Source: a virus
Length of the DNA: 34,077 nt
Virus record (IMG/VR): IMGVR_UViG_3300020205_004822
Location: 1 to 34,077 of that record
Direction: 5' to 3' (one strand)
Shown: in pieces, positions 8,790-18,200 of the stretch
Layout: every line of letters starts with the position of its first letter
Position numbering within the stretch: position 1 is the stretch's first letter
Program-made: the position numbers and the translations under genes
Notes under the pieces: model-generated
What the model was told of the DNA's origin: nothing
The model's database searches: none
Seen by the model: only the letters and a program-made list of their open reading frames with translations

Positions 8790-9256
8790 TGAACGCCTGC
8801 AATTTTCTACGTTTCAAGCGCCGTGATGGCACCTACACCGACTGGCTAGCGCAGAACTACTTCATTGGCCAAGTCATCACTTACAACGCGCTGCAATATC
8901 CATATCTCCCCGTTGCTGTCGCGACCAACAGCAGCACCCGTGGCGGCGACCGATCGGAAGCAACGATCGGCGCTGCTCTGTCGGCACTCAGCCTGAACAT
9001 CTTTACCGAGGCCGCCAAAGAGCGATGGCTGCTTGAGGTAAAAACCGTCACCGTCAACCGCGTCGATCAATCGCTTGGCCCCATGCTCACACTCGAATAC
9101 TGGGCATCGCTGAAGGTCCAGCACGACAGCAAAGAGCCCGTTGTGGCGCTGCAGTTAGCAAGCCCGCTCGATGCGGTACGCGCTCCTGGCGGCCGAGTGC
9201 TCTCACAGCGGTTGGTTGGTGCATTGCCCACCAATGGCAACCTGACGATGCAGTGA
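8789..9256 (+). CDS. Minor tail protein, gpL / DUF1833-like
   Basis: A 155-residue protein starting at ATG 8789 in a TGATG overlap with the tape measure. The middle contains a beta-rich segment, and the C-terminal half has 'VVALQLASPLDAVRAPGG', which resembles the 'xLxSPLDxxxxxxP' core of gpL/DUF1833 proteins that sit below the tape measure in the tail tip. Unlike lambda gpL it lacks a cluster of cysteines for an iron-sulfur site; only one Cys (residue 4) is present. The order tape measure, L-like, K-like, J-like matches the lambda tip module. The name is supported by motif and order together. Confidence 0.7.
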   Translation: MNACNFLRFKRRDGTYTDWLAQNYFIGQVITYNALQYPYLPVAVATNSSTRGGDRSEATIGAALSALSLNIFTEAAKERWLLEVKTVTVNRVDQSLGPMLTLEYWASLKVQHDSKEPVVALQLASPLDAVRAPGGRVLSQRLVGALPTNGNLTMQ

Positions 9257-9660
9257 TGGCTGATTGGATTCGCTGGGTAAACGCCAAACTGCCGCACATC
9301 ACCGGCGCTGACCCTGACGACGGCATCGGCATCGACTGCCTTGTGATGGCGACCAAGGTGCGCCGAGACGCCGGCCTAGACACACCGCCACTCGACCCGC
9401 ACTGGTTTGATCTAGCAGCAGAAGGGCGATGGGCTGCGCTCCGCGGCGAGTGGAACCGCTTATGCGAGCCCTGCGACCTGGAACGATACGCATTAGTGTT
9501 GCACTTACAGCCTGGCGGAATGATGGGCGTTGGCGTGGTGATTGACGACGGCGTGCTGATTGTTCACCATCGCCGGGGCGCCCATTGGTTGCCGATGGAC
9601 GTTGCTACCCGAACAATGCACCCCCTTGAATTTTGGAGGCCCAAAAATGCTGCCATCTGA
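9256..9660 (+). CDS. NlpC/P60-like tail tip protein (gpK-like), probably catalytically altered
   Basis: A 134-residue protein from ATG 9256 (TGATG overlap; the GTG one codon upstream is less likely). It occupies the place of lambda gpK, whose NlpC/P60 domain cleaves peptidoglycan stems. The expected nucleophile region is present as 'DDGIGIDCLVMATKV' (Cys at about residue 34). In the second half 'GVGVVIDDGVLIVHH' aligns with the family pattern 'HxxIYLGDGxxxHH', but the catalytic His at its first position is Gly here. Either another His serves or the domain is now only structural. The gene overlaps the start of the next gene by 14 bases, and its last codons contain that gene's GGAGG ribosome-binding site. 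Confidence 0.65.
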   Translation: MADWIRWVNAKLPHITGADPDDGIGIDCLVMATKVRRDAGLDTPPLDPHWFDLAAEGRWAALRGEWNRLCEPCDLERYALVLHLQPGGMMGVGVVIDDGVLIVHHRRGAHWLPMDVATRTMHPLEFWRPKNAAI

Positions 9661-12600
9661 TCGCTACGTAGCAGACCTGCTGGGCCTGTCGGAAGAGCAG
9701 TACGAGTTCTGGAAGGACGAAGTACGCAAGCGCTCAGCAGAAGGCCCGCAGCCGGCGGTGGTGTGTGGACTAGAGACAGCCGTAATCATTTCAATTGTCC
9801 TGACAGTTCTGTCAATTGGATTCCAGCTGATCAGCTTATTGCTGATGCCAAAAGCCAGGACGCCTGGCAGGTTAGAAGCCGGCAATCAAAACGGCCAGTC
9901 ACAGAACAGCCTGCAATCGTTTGCGCCGCGAGCCGGTTTCAACTCAACGCAATCAGTAGCAGCGCTAGGCGAACCAATACCAGTTGTTTACGCTCACCGC
10001 GAAACCATCGGTGGCGTCACCTACGGGGGCATCAGGCTCAACACTTCCCTGCTGTGGTCGCAGATCATCAGCCTGGGTGGATCGCAAATGCTGCGCGCAG
10101 TGTTCATGCTGGCCGAGGGCCCTGTTGCGAGCATCGACCCAGACGGCTTCGCCATTGGTGATAGCAGCATCAGCGTCTACGACTTAGGTAGTGCCCAGGC
10201 AAACGAGATCGGCGGCCGCCTCACGATCTACTACCGCAACAACGGTGGACGCATCGTCGCGGCTGATCGCATCCTCGGGCGCGCTGCTGCGACAGATCCT
10301 GGCAACTCGATGAGAGCCGGCGCTACTGATGTATTTCAGGTGCCATCAGTAAACAATGTTCTGCGGCCTGATTTTTGCTCTACAGCTAAACCAGCAACCA
10401 GCACGATATTCGGCGTCTACAGCTTAATCGGCAACGATTTAGGTTTCAAACTCAGTCCCTTGGTAAAGCCGCAGGTGCAGGCAGCGCTTGTGCCAAATGG
10501 CAAAAAGGGCGATGGTCGCGTGGTGTGCAATATCCAGAATACGGCAGTTGTTGAACGCGCTAAGTTCGCTGCGTATTTTTCAACGAGATCAGGTATCACG
10601 GCTGGTACGTTCAACGAAGTAAACGGGAGCGTCACCTATCGCCTGCTGCCCAGCAGTGACTTTGAAACTATTTTCACGCACAGCGAAACAGGCGAAACCT
10701 GGGGAAGCTCAAAGTCTTTCGTAAGCCTTGACGCTTTAAGCATTGGGCACGGCATCGACGAAGCCGACGTAATGGCCGCCCTTACGGTAAGCACGCCTAG
10801 CGTAAACTCAACCACAAAAACGGTCTCAATTAACGCAGACGTAAATACAGACATTATTTCAAGCTTGTATGGGAATACAAATCACGACAGCCATCAAATA
10901 CAGTGGCTCGCCACAATTCAAAGCACCTCAGAAGACGTCACCTTTGAAACCACAATAACCGCAGCAGTAACCGTGGGCACTGGCGGGATGCCCCGCCCCG
11001 TCACAGTCACGATCAGCGGAGACCCTGAGTTTCCAGCGGCCCAGGTCCTAACCAGCCCCAACAGGCTCAGGGCCGTGCTGACGTTCGAGTACGAAGAGAT
11101 GGACTCCTATAGCGAGTCCGCTGATGATGCAGCATCTTCAATCGCTAATCGACAGACGGCATGGGACGACGCGATTGTAGTTGGTGATCTTTATAAGATC
11201 GGCTCAGCACTTGCTGTATGCACAGCTAGGACACCATCCAATGAGGTGTTCCGCTCCGACGCAGACCTTGGAACCGCCGGCAGCGGCCAGGGCATCGACG
11301 CAACATTCAGGATCGTGCGGGCCGGCAGCGCTGCGACCACAACTGTTACGAACCTGGAGCTTCCCGGCACAACCTACGCAGCGCGAAGGACCGCTACCAG
11401 CGGCCCGCACATTATGCGAGTTGCAATCGCAAGCGGCGCCACTGAAAAGGAATGCCGCATTATCGAGTTTGGCTTCAGGTCCAGTCTCGGTATCAGGTAC
11501 GGTGGCCTGCTGCGATTCCGCTCAACGCTAACTTATGCCGATACTGACGGCCGGGCTTGTCTCAACAAAGCTGGCAATATCGTTAGACGCGGCAACACTC
11601 TTAAAGTAGACAACTACCAAAGTGGTCAGGTAACAGGGTCTGAAGAGCGCTATTCCTTCTATCGCGTTTCCTACAAAAAGCAATCAGAGACAGCGTTCAT
11701 TCCGCTCAATCAGATATTCGGCTTTGTTGGTGTTGAGCAACAGTCAATGTTCAACTACCTGCGGCTTGAATTTCCGTCGCAAGACTCTTGGGAGTGGACG
11801 ATCGAACCGCTCAGCGGCTGGGAGATCCGCAATGTAGTAACAGACGCAACCCTGTACGTAGTGGACTCTCGAATGTCTGGTGTGATCACGCTTGAGACCG
11901 CCACAGGAGGCAGGACAGTCAAGGCAACATTCAACGGCCTTGCCATCACTCGCAACCAATCCACGTTCAAGTTGCAACAGACCGACCGCGAGAACATCGG
12001 CACCCCACACCCTGACACCGACAACAACTACGCCGACGCCTGGGGAAAGCTGGCCGAAGCGTTCGTTTACCAAGAGATCACATCCAGCGCCACGCAACCC
12101 GAGCACGAAATCGTCTACATAAACGAGATCGTTGAAAACGCCACCGCGCCCTTATACGACGGCATTGCGCTAATTGGCGTCAACGTCGCGTCCGCCTTTG
12201 AGTGGCAGCAGTTCAGCCAGCTGTCGCCCTATGTGACCGGCGGCACTGAAGTACGGCGGCTGCTCAACAGCATGAGCCAAGGCCCATCGCACTTGCTGCC
12301 AGACCTAGCGCTAGATCGGCTGACCAATGCAAAGTACGGCCCCGAGAACGTCTCTGACGATCAGATCAAGCTCGGCAACTTCACGATAGCTGCGCAGTGG
12401 TGCTACGACCGCAAATACTTCTTCGATGGTGGCGTGATCATCAACCAGGAGCCGCCGCGCCAGTGGATCGCTGACCACGCGGGCTTCATGCTGCTCGACT
12501 TCCGCGAGGTGAACGGCCAATTCGACCTAGTGCCGTTCATCACATTCGAGCCTGTCAGCCACGCAGCTTTGTTCACCGCCGGCAACATCGCCGAGGGCAC

Positions 12601-13300
12601 CTTCAAATTTGAAACCATTCCCCTCGAAGACAGGCAGGCATCCCAGATCAGCGTCAAGTGGAGGCAGGAGCGCAGCTCTATCAACCCCGCCAACCCCGGC
12701 ATGTTCCCTCAGGTAAAGGAAGTGCTGGTGAGAGAGGTCTCGCCCTATGGCGACGAGACGCTGCCGATCGAGCCCATAGACATGAGCGCGTTCTGCACCA
12801 ACGAAAACCACGCCATCGACGTTGCGAAATTCACCCTGCGGATGCGGCGGCTGCGTGATCACGCGATCAGCTTTGAAACCACCTACGACGGACTGGAGGG
12901 GCTCACCACCGGCGTAGGGCCCGGTGACATGATCCGCGTGGCGATGGACGCCACCGCCTACGACGAGTTCAACAACGGCGCAGTGCTAGGTGATGGCACG
13001 GTGGTGAGTTCGCAGCCGCTCAGCGACGGCACCTACGACGTGGTGAGCTGGAACGGCACTGGCGACGTGGACGACGCAGCGACCCTCACGATCTCAAGCG
13101 GCATCGGCTCCCCCGCAGGGGTGATCTTCACGGTGAAGCGCACCACCACCGAGGTTCGCAGCTACCAGATTTCCAAGATTTCGCCAACCGATGACGGCGC
13201 TTATGCCATCGAGGCCCTCCACATGCCAACCAACGCAAACGGATTGATGCTGGCGGTAGCAGACTGGGGTAGCGCCGCGGCATGGGTGATTCAGCGATGA
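9647..13300 (+). CDS. Tail tip attachment / central tail protein (gpJ-like)
   Basis: A 1217-residue protein. I chose ATG 9647 because GGAGG lies at 9635-9639; the longer reading to 9560 would run inside the gpK-like gene. Residues 43-67 form one strongly hydrophobic helix, a feature seen in several gpJ-like proteins and possibly used on contact with the host envelope. After it comes 'ALGEPIPVVYAHRETIGG', the 'xPIPVxYGxxxxGG' signature near the N-terminus of J-like hub proteins. The rest is beta-rich with repeated Ser/Thr/Gly segments, as expected for a trimeric hub with fibronectin-like appendages. It follows L- and K-like genes, so a role at the distal end of the tail in host recognition is well supported. 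The stop overlaps the next start (ATGA). Confidence 0.85.
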   Translation: MLPSDRYVADLLGLSEEQYEFWKDEVRKRSAEGPQPAVVCGLETAVIISIVLTVLSIGFQLISLLLMPKARTPGRLEAGNQNGQSQNSLQSFAPRAGFNSTQSVAALGEPIPVVYAHRETIGGVTYGGIRLNTSLLWSQIISLGGSQMLRAVFMLAEGPVASIDPDGFAIGDSSISVYDLGSAQANEIGGRLTIYYRNNGGRIVAADRILGRAAATDPGNSMRAGATDVFQVPSVNNVLRPDFCSTAKPATSTIFGVYSLIGNDLGFKLSPLVKPQVQAALVPNGKKGDGRVVCNIQNTAVVERAKFAAYFSTRSGITAGTFNEVNGSVTYRLLPSSDFETIFTHSETGETWGSSKSFVSLDALSIGHGIDEADVMAALTVSTPSVNSTTKTVSINADVNTDIISSLYGNTNHDSHQIQWLATIQSTSEDVTFETTITAAVTVGTGGMPRPVTVTISGDPEFPAAQVLTSPNRLRAVLTFEYEEMDSYSESADDAASSIANRQTAWDDAIVVGDLYKIGSALAVCTARTPSNEVFRSDADLGTAGSGQGIDATFRIVRAGSAATTTVTNLELPGTTYAARRTATSGPHIMRVAIASGATEKECRIIEFGFRSSLGIRYGGLLRFRSTLTYADTDGRACLNKAGNIVRRGNTLKVDNYQSGQVTGSEERYSFYRVSYKKQSETAFIPLNQIFGFVGVEQQSMFNYLRLEFPSQDSWEWTIEPLSGWEIRNVVTDATLYVVDSRMSGVITLETATGGRTVKATFNGLAITRNQSTFKLQQTDRENIGTPHPDTDNNYADAWGKLAEAFVYQEITSSATQPEHEIVYINEIVENATAPLYDGIALIGVNVASAFEWQQFSQLSPYVTGGTEVRRLLNSMSQGPSHLLPDLALDRLTNAKYGPENVSDDQIKLGNFTIAAQWCYDRKYFFDGGVIINQEPPRQWIADHAGFMLLDFREVNGQFDLVPFITFEPVSHAALFTAGNIAEGTFKFETIPLEDRQASQISVKWRQERSSINPANPGMFPQVKEVLVREVSPYGDETLPIEPIDMSAFCTNENHAIDVAKFTLRMRRLRDHAISFETTYDGLEGLTTGVGPGDMIRVAMDATAYDEFNNGAVLGDGTVVSSQPLSDGTYDVVSWNGTGDVDDAATLTISSGIGSPAGVIFTVKRTTTEVRSYQISKISPTDDGAYAIEALHMPTNANGLMLAVADWGSAAAWVIQR

Positions 13301-13686
13301 CGGTCCAATTCCCGGCGATTCAACCTACCGCTCACGAGTTCGGTGAGCCGACCTGGCCGGTAACAGAACGGCGATCGCAAAGCGGTGTGCGCTCAGTGCG
13401 GCAGTGGGGAGACCGGGCAAGCGATGCCCCCATGACTCTGACATTCGACAACATCACCCAGTCGTCCTATGCGCTGATCAAGGCAGCGCACACCGCAGCA
13501 AACGGACCCGTCAATGACGTGGCCTTTCCCGCGATCGTTGGCAAGAATCTCGACGATGTGGATCTACTCAACCCTGGTCCGGGGCTACGGTGGTTCTTCG
13601 CTGGACCGCCTGAAGGCAGCAGGGCAAAAGGTGGCAAGCGAATCAGCTGCCGTTGCACATTCCGCGCCGAGCTTAGAATGGAATAA
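13297..13686 (+). CDS. Small tail protein of unknown function
   Basis: A 129-residue protein. ATG 13297 forms an ATGA overlap with the gpJ-like stop; ATG 13282 in the same frame would overlap further and is less likely. The sequence is beta-rich: 'TVERR'-like N-terminal strands, then 'MTLTFDNITQSSYALIKAAH', a central 'PGLRWFFAGPP' and a final 'RISCRCTFRAELRME'. This layout is reminiscent of lambda gpM-like minor tail proteins, but the resemblance is weak and the gene lies after, not before, the J-like gene. It probably joins the tip to the fibre module. Function is unassigned. Confidence 0.6.
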   Translation: MTVQFPAIQPTAHEFGEPTWPVTERRSQSGVRSVRQWGDRASDAPMTLTFDNITQSSYALIKAAHTAANGPVNDVAFPAIVGKNLDDVDLLNPGPGLRWFFAGPPEGSRAKGGKRISCRCTFRAELRME

Positions 13687-13700
13687 AAGCTCCCCCTCAA

Positions 13701-14096
13701 ATGGCAGTCGCAAACGGCGTACACGGAGAGGTCCGCTTTGGCGGACGAAAGATCGCCAAGGTAACCAGCGCGAGCTTTGACACTACACGCGAGATCTTAG
13801 ATACCACTGGAATCGGAGAAATGGACGACGAGTTTGCTTATGGAAAACGCAATACATCTGGTTCGGCGACTCTTTTGTACAAAACAGATGATGAAGCAAC
13901 TCGAGACTTAATGAACAGAATTTTTGACGATAACGAGTCGCCAGATAACCTAGAGCTTATCCTTTACAAAGGCGGAAGCAAGGCTGTCTCTGGTTCAGCT
14001 TTAATAAGTTCCCTCGGGTTGGGTATGAGTGTCAACGAAAACACAAGCGTAAACGTTGCCTTTGTTTTTAGCGGAAAGCCTTCCCGCTTGATCTAA
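13701..14096 (+). CDS. Tail-tube-like structural protein (second copy class)
   Basis: A 131-residue protein from ATG 13701 without a clear Shine-Dalgarno sequence. The pattern is that of a phage tail-tube fold: 'TSASFDTTREILDTTGIGE' near the start, 'SGSATLLYKTDDEATRDLM' in the middle, and a C-terminal strand pair ending 'VAFVFSGKPSRLI'. A major tail protein is already present at 1439-2449, so this is a tube-like subunit within the tip/fibre module, perhaps a ring or baseplate-hub component. The gene is visibly more A/T-rich than its neighbours, which may indicate separate acquisition. Its stop overlaps the next start (TAATG). Confidence 0.6.
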   Translation: MAVANGVHGEVRFGGRKIAKVTSASFDTTREILDTTGIGEMDDEFAYGKRNTSGSATLLYKTDDEATRDLMNRIFDDNESPDNLELILYKGGSKAVSGSALISSLGLGMSVNENTSVNVAFVFSGKPSRLI

Positions 14097-15223
14097 TGGC
14101 AATCCTTGGCTACGAAGGGACCGTTGAGCTGAGCCGCGAGTGGGCGTCACCCACTGCGCTGGCCGACGAACGGCTGCAGCGAGGTACGTCACCATCGCTG
14201 GACCTGAGCAACCTGGCATTCCAGTCAGGCGACGATGTGCTGCTGGTGAGCCTTCGAGGCGTACCGCTTGGGATCGGCCTCGGGGGCGCTGCGCCCTGCC
14301 CTGATGGCCATGCGTTCTGGCCTGACGACACTACAGCCATAGGCCCAGCGCTGGCGGCACGGACCACCGGTGGTGGATTCTGGAGCACCAACACAGCGCT
14401 GCCGTTCTGGGAGAGCGTCACCACCACCGGTCTGCAGCAAACCGCCAGGGCCTACATCCACCGCGATGAAATGAACGATGTGCGCTTCTACTCCACCGAG
14501 CTGGACGCAATCAACGGTGGCGCTCAGAATCTGATCCCACTGCGCAACGTTTCTCCAGGGCCAATGCTGATTTTGCCGGGCAGGTCTGCCGGAGCCGATC
14601 TTGTATTGACCACTTTGAGCGGCAACGACTTGACGACGCTGAGCGGCGGTTTGCTGGTTAGGCAAGGCAACGAGATTGCTTACGCAATCGCGGCGCTGGC
14701 ACTACTGCAGTCGATCGCCGATATTGACATCCCCGAGGGCGAGCAGCCCGCGGAAAACCTGGCGCCGGTGCCGCAAATCCTGACCGACACGGCCGCAAAC
14801 GCAGATGCACGCGGCTGGTTGCTGCAGTGTGATCTAACAAGCTGGGTTTTTGAGACAGACGTAGCTCAGCTAGACGAGACCGCAATTGGACAAGATTTCG
14901 GGGAGTCAGCAAAAGGTCTGCTCCGTGGTGCTGGTAACTTCAATGCCAACCTTAACTATGACTTTATAGCTGGTTCAAATAGCAGCGTTGGGATGCTGCG
15001 TCTTGTCATGCTCACAGGTCAAGGTAGCAAGGCTAGGGCAAAATTCCGAATTGCCGACCAGCGCACTTCCAGCTCACCTGCCATACGAGAACTTTTGTAT
15101 TATGAAACAGATATTTTACTGAACAAAACTACTGTAAATACCCAAGCTGATGACATTATTCGTTTAAGCGCGGATTTCGTTGCCACCGGCCGGGTGCAGC
15201 TGGTTACCGAAACCGGCAGTTAA
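14096..15223 (+). CDS. Tail structural protein, possibly tube-like at its C-terminus
   Basis: A 375-residue protein starting at ATG 14096, overlapping the previous TAA. The N-terminal ~230 residues are beta- and Gly/Thr-rich without a motif I know. From about residue 235 on, 'GWLLQCDLTSWVFETDVAQLD' followed by 'GLLRGAGNFNANLNYDF' and alternating strands resemble the tube-like fold of the preceding gene, so the two may form related rings. It lies between the gpJ-like tip and the large fibre, suggesting a fibre-attachment or distal-tail role (inference). The second half is more A/T-rich than the first, with a sharp change near 14830. Confidence 0.6.
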   Translation: MAILGYEGTVELSREWASPTALADERLQRGTSPSLDLSNLAFQSGDDVLLVSLRGVPLGIGLGGAAPCPDGHAFWPDDTTAIGPALAARTTGGGFWSTNTALPFWESVTTTGLQQTARAYIHRDEMNDVRFYSTELDAINGGAQNLIPLRNVSPGPMLILPGRSAGADLVLTTLSGNDLTTLSGGLLVRQGNEIAYAIAALALLQSIADIDIPEGEQPAENLAPVPQILTDTAANADARGWLLQCDLTSWVFETDVAQLDETAIGQDFGESAKGLLRGAGNFNANLNYDFIAGSNSSVGMLRLVMLTGQGSKARAKFRIADQRTSSSPAIRELLYYETDILLNKTTVNTQADDIIRLSADFVATGRVQLVTETGS

Positions 15224-15264
15224 AAAGACTGATAGACTCAGTTTAGCTGTAGAGCAGTTCGGAG

Positions 15265-18200
15265 ATGAGTCAGCTTCAACGAGCAGGGCAAAGCGGGGCG
15301 TTGGATGTGGCAACCAGCCAGGCTGCCGCAAAAGAGCAGCTGGCAACCCTAGTCGACATGGTGCGGCAGCTCGGCGGCAAGACCGAGACCGGCCCCGGAG
15401 CGGTGATCAACGATCCACTTTCGGCGCCCTACGTTCTTCACGTAAATCCATATACAGGCGAAGATACCTTTGTTGGCGGTAGCTACAGCACAAGCGGCAG
15501 CGCAACGGAGCGGATTGAGCTGCAGCGGCTTGAGTGCGGATACACGCAAGCTAGGCCATTCAAAACAATCAACCGGGCAATCATCGAAGCGGGAATTATT
15601 ACCGCCAAGACGTACTACGCCAGTCCGCTAGGCAACAATGACCTCGTAAGCATCGTGCTGGCGCCCGGCGCTGCGACTGTGCTCAACGGAGCCGGAGATG
15701 TGTCAGTGCCCGAGTGGGCCAGTGGTACGAACCCCTCAGATGCCCAGCTTCAAGCATTTAACCCCCAGGCCACTGGAGGCGTTCTTCTGCCCAGGGGCTG
15801 CAGTGTGGTGGCGGTGTCAAGCGACCTCCGCAAGACCATCATCCGCCCCGCTTTTGTGCCGGCATCGGCGGACGAAGCCAGCAACGCCAGCAACCGCCGC
15901 AGCATTTTCAAGGTAACCGGAACGGGCTACTACTGGGGACTGACCTTCATGGACAAGGTGGGCCTAAGTAGCTCTCACCACCTGTTGCATTGTTTTGAGT
16001 TCGCCAGTCGATCCGAGCTTGATGAGTTTTACGCCAAGATTCGCCAAGCTTTCGGAGGCGCCAACAACACCGGAGGCATTGATTTGGCCTTGGCGGTCTC
16101 ACGCTTACCCGAGTACGAGATCGTTGGCCCTAGGCCAGCATCAGGCGGCCAGACAATTGATACAGACACCACCACCAGCGCCAGCCCCTACATCTTCAAC
16201 TGCAGCATCCGCAGCAACTTCGGGCTATGCGGTGTCTACGCCGATGGCAATAAGGCCGACGGATTCAAGTCGATGGTTCTGGCGCAATTCACAGGCGTTA
16301 GTATGCAGCGCGACCTTAGCTGCTGGCAGAAATACGTCTCTACCCAAAGTCCGGCTTGGGGTACCTATTTCACCAACTACGCGGACTACATCAGCAGTGA
16401 TCCCGATTCCGTGCGGATGCACACCGCACGGCGTTCGTTTCACATACGCGCTGTCAACGGCGCAATCATGCAGGAGGTGTCCGTTTTTGCAATTGGCCAG
16501 GGCATTCACCACTGGGTACAAACTGGTGGTGAGCTAACAGTCACCAACAGCAACAGCAATTTTGGCGGCTGTGGGGCACTGGCCGAAGGGTATCAACAAA
16601 GGCCCTTCATCTCTGATGCCAGCTGGAATGTCGGCTCGCTGCGAGTTGCTACCAACCTAGCTGAGAAGCGCAATAACATTCGCAAAGTCTTTCTCGGCAC
16701 GATTGCCGCGGGCGTCGCTAACACTGCCACGACAGTCCAGCTAGACGTACCACTGCAGGACAGCGTGACCCGTCCGGGTGTACCGAGCCTGCTGGATCGA
16801 GACGGCTACTCCCTTCCCGTCAATTCTTACGTCTGGGTCGAGAACACCCGAGGCCTTGATTACCGAGCCCAGCTGACCTCTAACGGATGGAGCAGCGGGA
16901 CTCCGGATATGGTCCGGGTGGCAACGGCATTCGTCAATCAGGATGGCATCGTCCCTGGCGCTCCAATCATCAACAGCCAAGGCATTAACACGGGTCAAGT
17001 GTGGCCCGTGCTCGCGGGTGCCCGCATCTATGTCCGCCGCCTGCAGGATGCCCGCACCACCGATGAACGACGCTTTTCGCTGCGTTGTAACAACACCACG
17101 GCTCTATCCCGCACACCATTGCGTGACTACGTGCTGCAAACAACCCCTGGTAGCGGTGGTGTTTCTAGCCTGATCCCTGACGATGCGGTGCTAGTTGTGG
17201 CCGGTGCCACAACGGTAGCGTCCGTTGGTGGCGGCGTAGCCCGCTCCGCGTCTGTTGAGCTGCGGCGTGGTAATGCGCCCAACACCTGGAGCAGTGGCAC
17301 TATCTACCGGCCGGGTGACGTGGTTAGGTATGACAGCAAATCCTTTGCCTGCACGACTAAGAATAACGATACGACGTTCACTTCATCAAATTGGGGCGAA
17401 ATTTATGTCCACATGGCCGAAAGTTTCAAGCCAGAGGACTTTTGGAAGAATGCGCAGCCTGCCATTCTGTTTGATAACGACAGTGACAGTAATGACAACA
17501 CGCTGACCTGCGGCTACGACCTCGCGACAGCTTGGGTTACGGACAGCAAGATTCAGAGCCAATACCGCACGGCTACTGACTACCGAGGTTTGCATTCACT
17601 ATTGACGAGCCTAGGTTTCAGCAGCGCAAATGCTCACACGATTCTGCTCCCAAGAACCTCTACTTCCCGAGAGCGCAATCCTGCTACTGCCTTGGATGGC
17701 ATTTCTGCTCCCAGCGGAGCGGCGATAGCCTGGAATAACTGGGCAGTTGAGTTTCGCCGACCCAGCAACATCCGCTTGTTTGGCCATGCCTACGAATGGT
17801 CCGGTTTCTTAAATTACACTAAGTCACTGCCTGAATACCAGAGGGAACTGTCACCACTTAACAAGTTCAGCTACTATTTCACCAACCAAAATGGTGGCCG
17901 TGTTTACGGTAGTGGCTTCAATGAGGAAGGCTTCCTCGTCACGCCGCAGGGTTTGCAGGATCTTGCAACCGGCAGCGAGGTTTCAGTAGAAAGTATTGGC
18001 GATAGCAATGTGCCGATTGATGAAATCAGCTTCCCGACGTTTTATGACGAGATCACGGCAAACAAGCTAATCGTAAATACTGAACTCAACCTTGGCAGCG
18101 CGGTGGTGCGTGGCACCCCCAGCTGGGAGGCGGGGGTTTTGCCGTTGGCCAACACAGAAGCTCCCGGCATTGTTGAGCTGGCAAACAACGCAGAGGCGCT

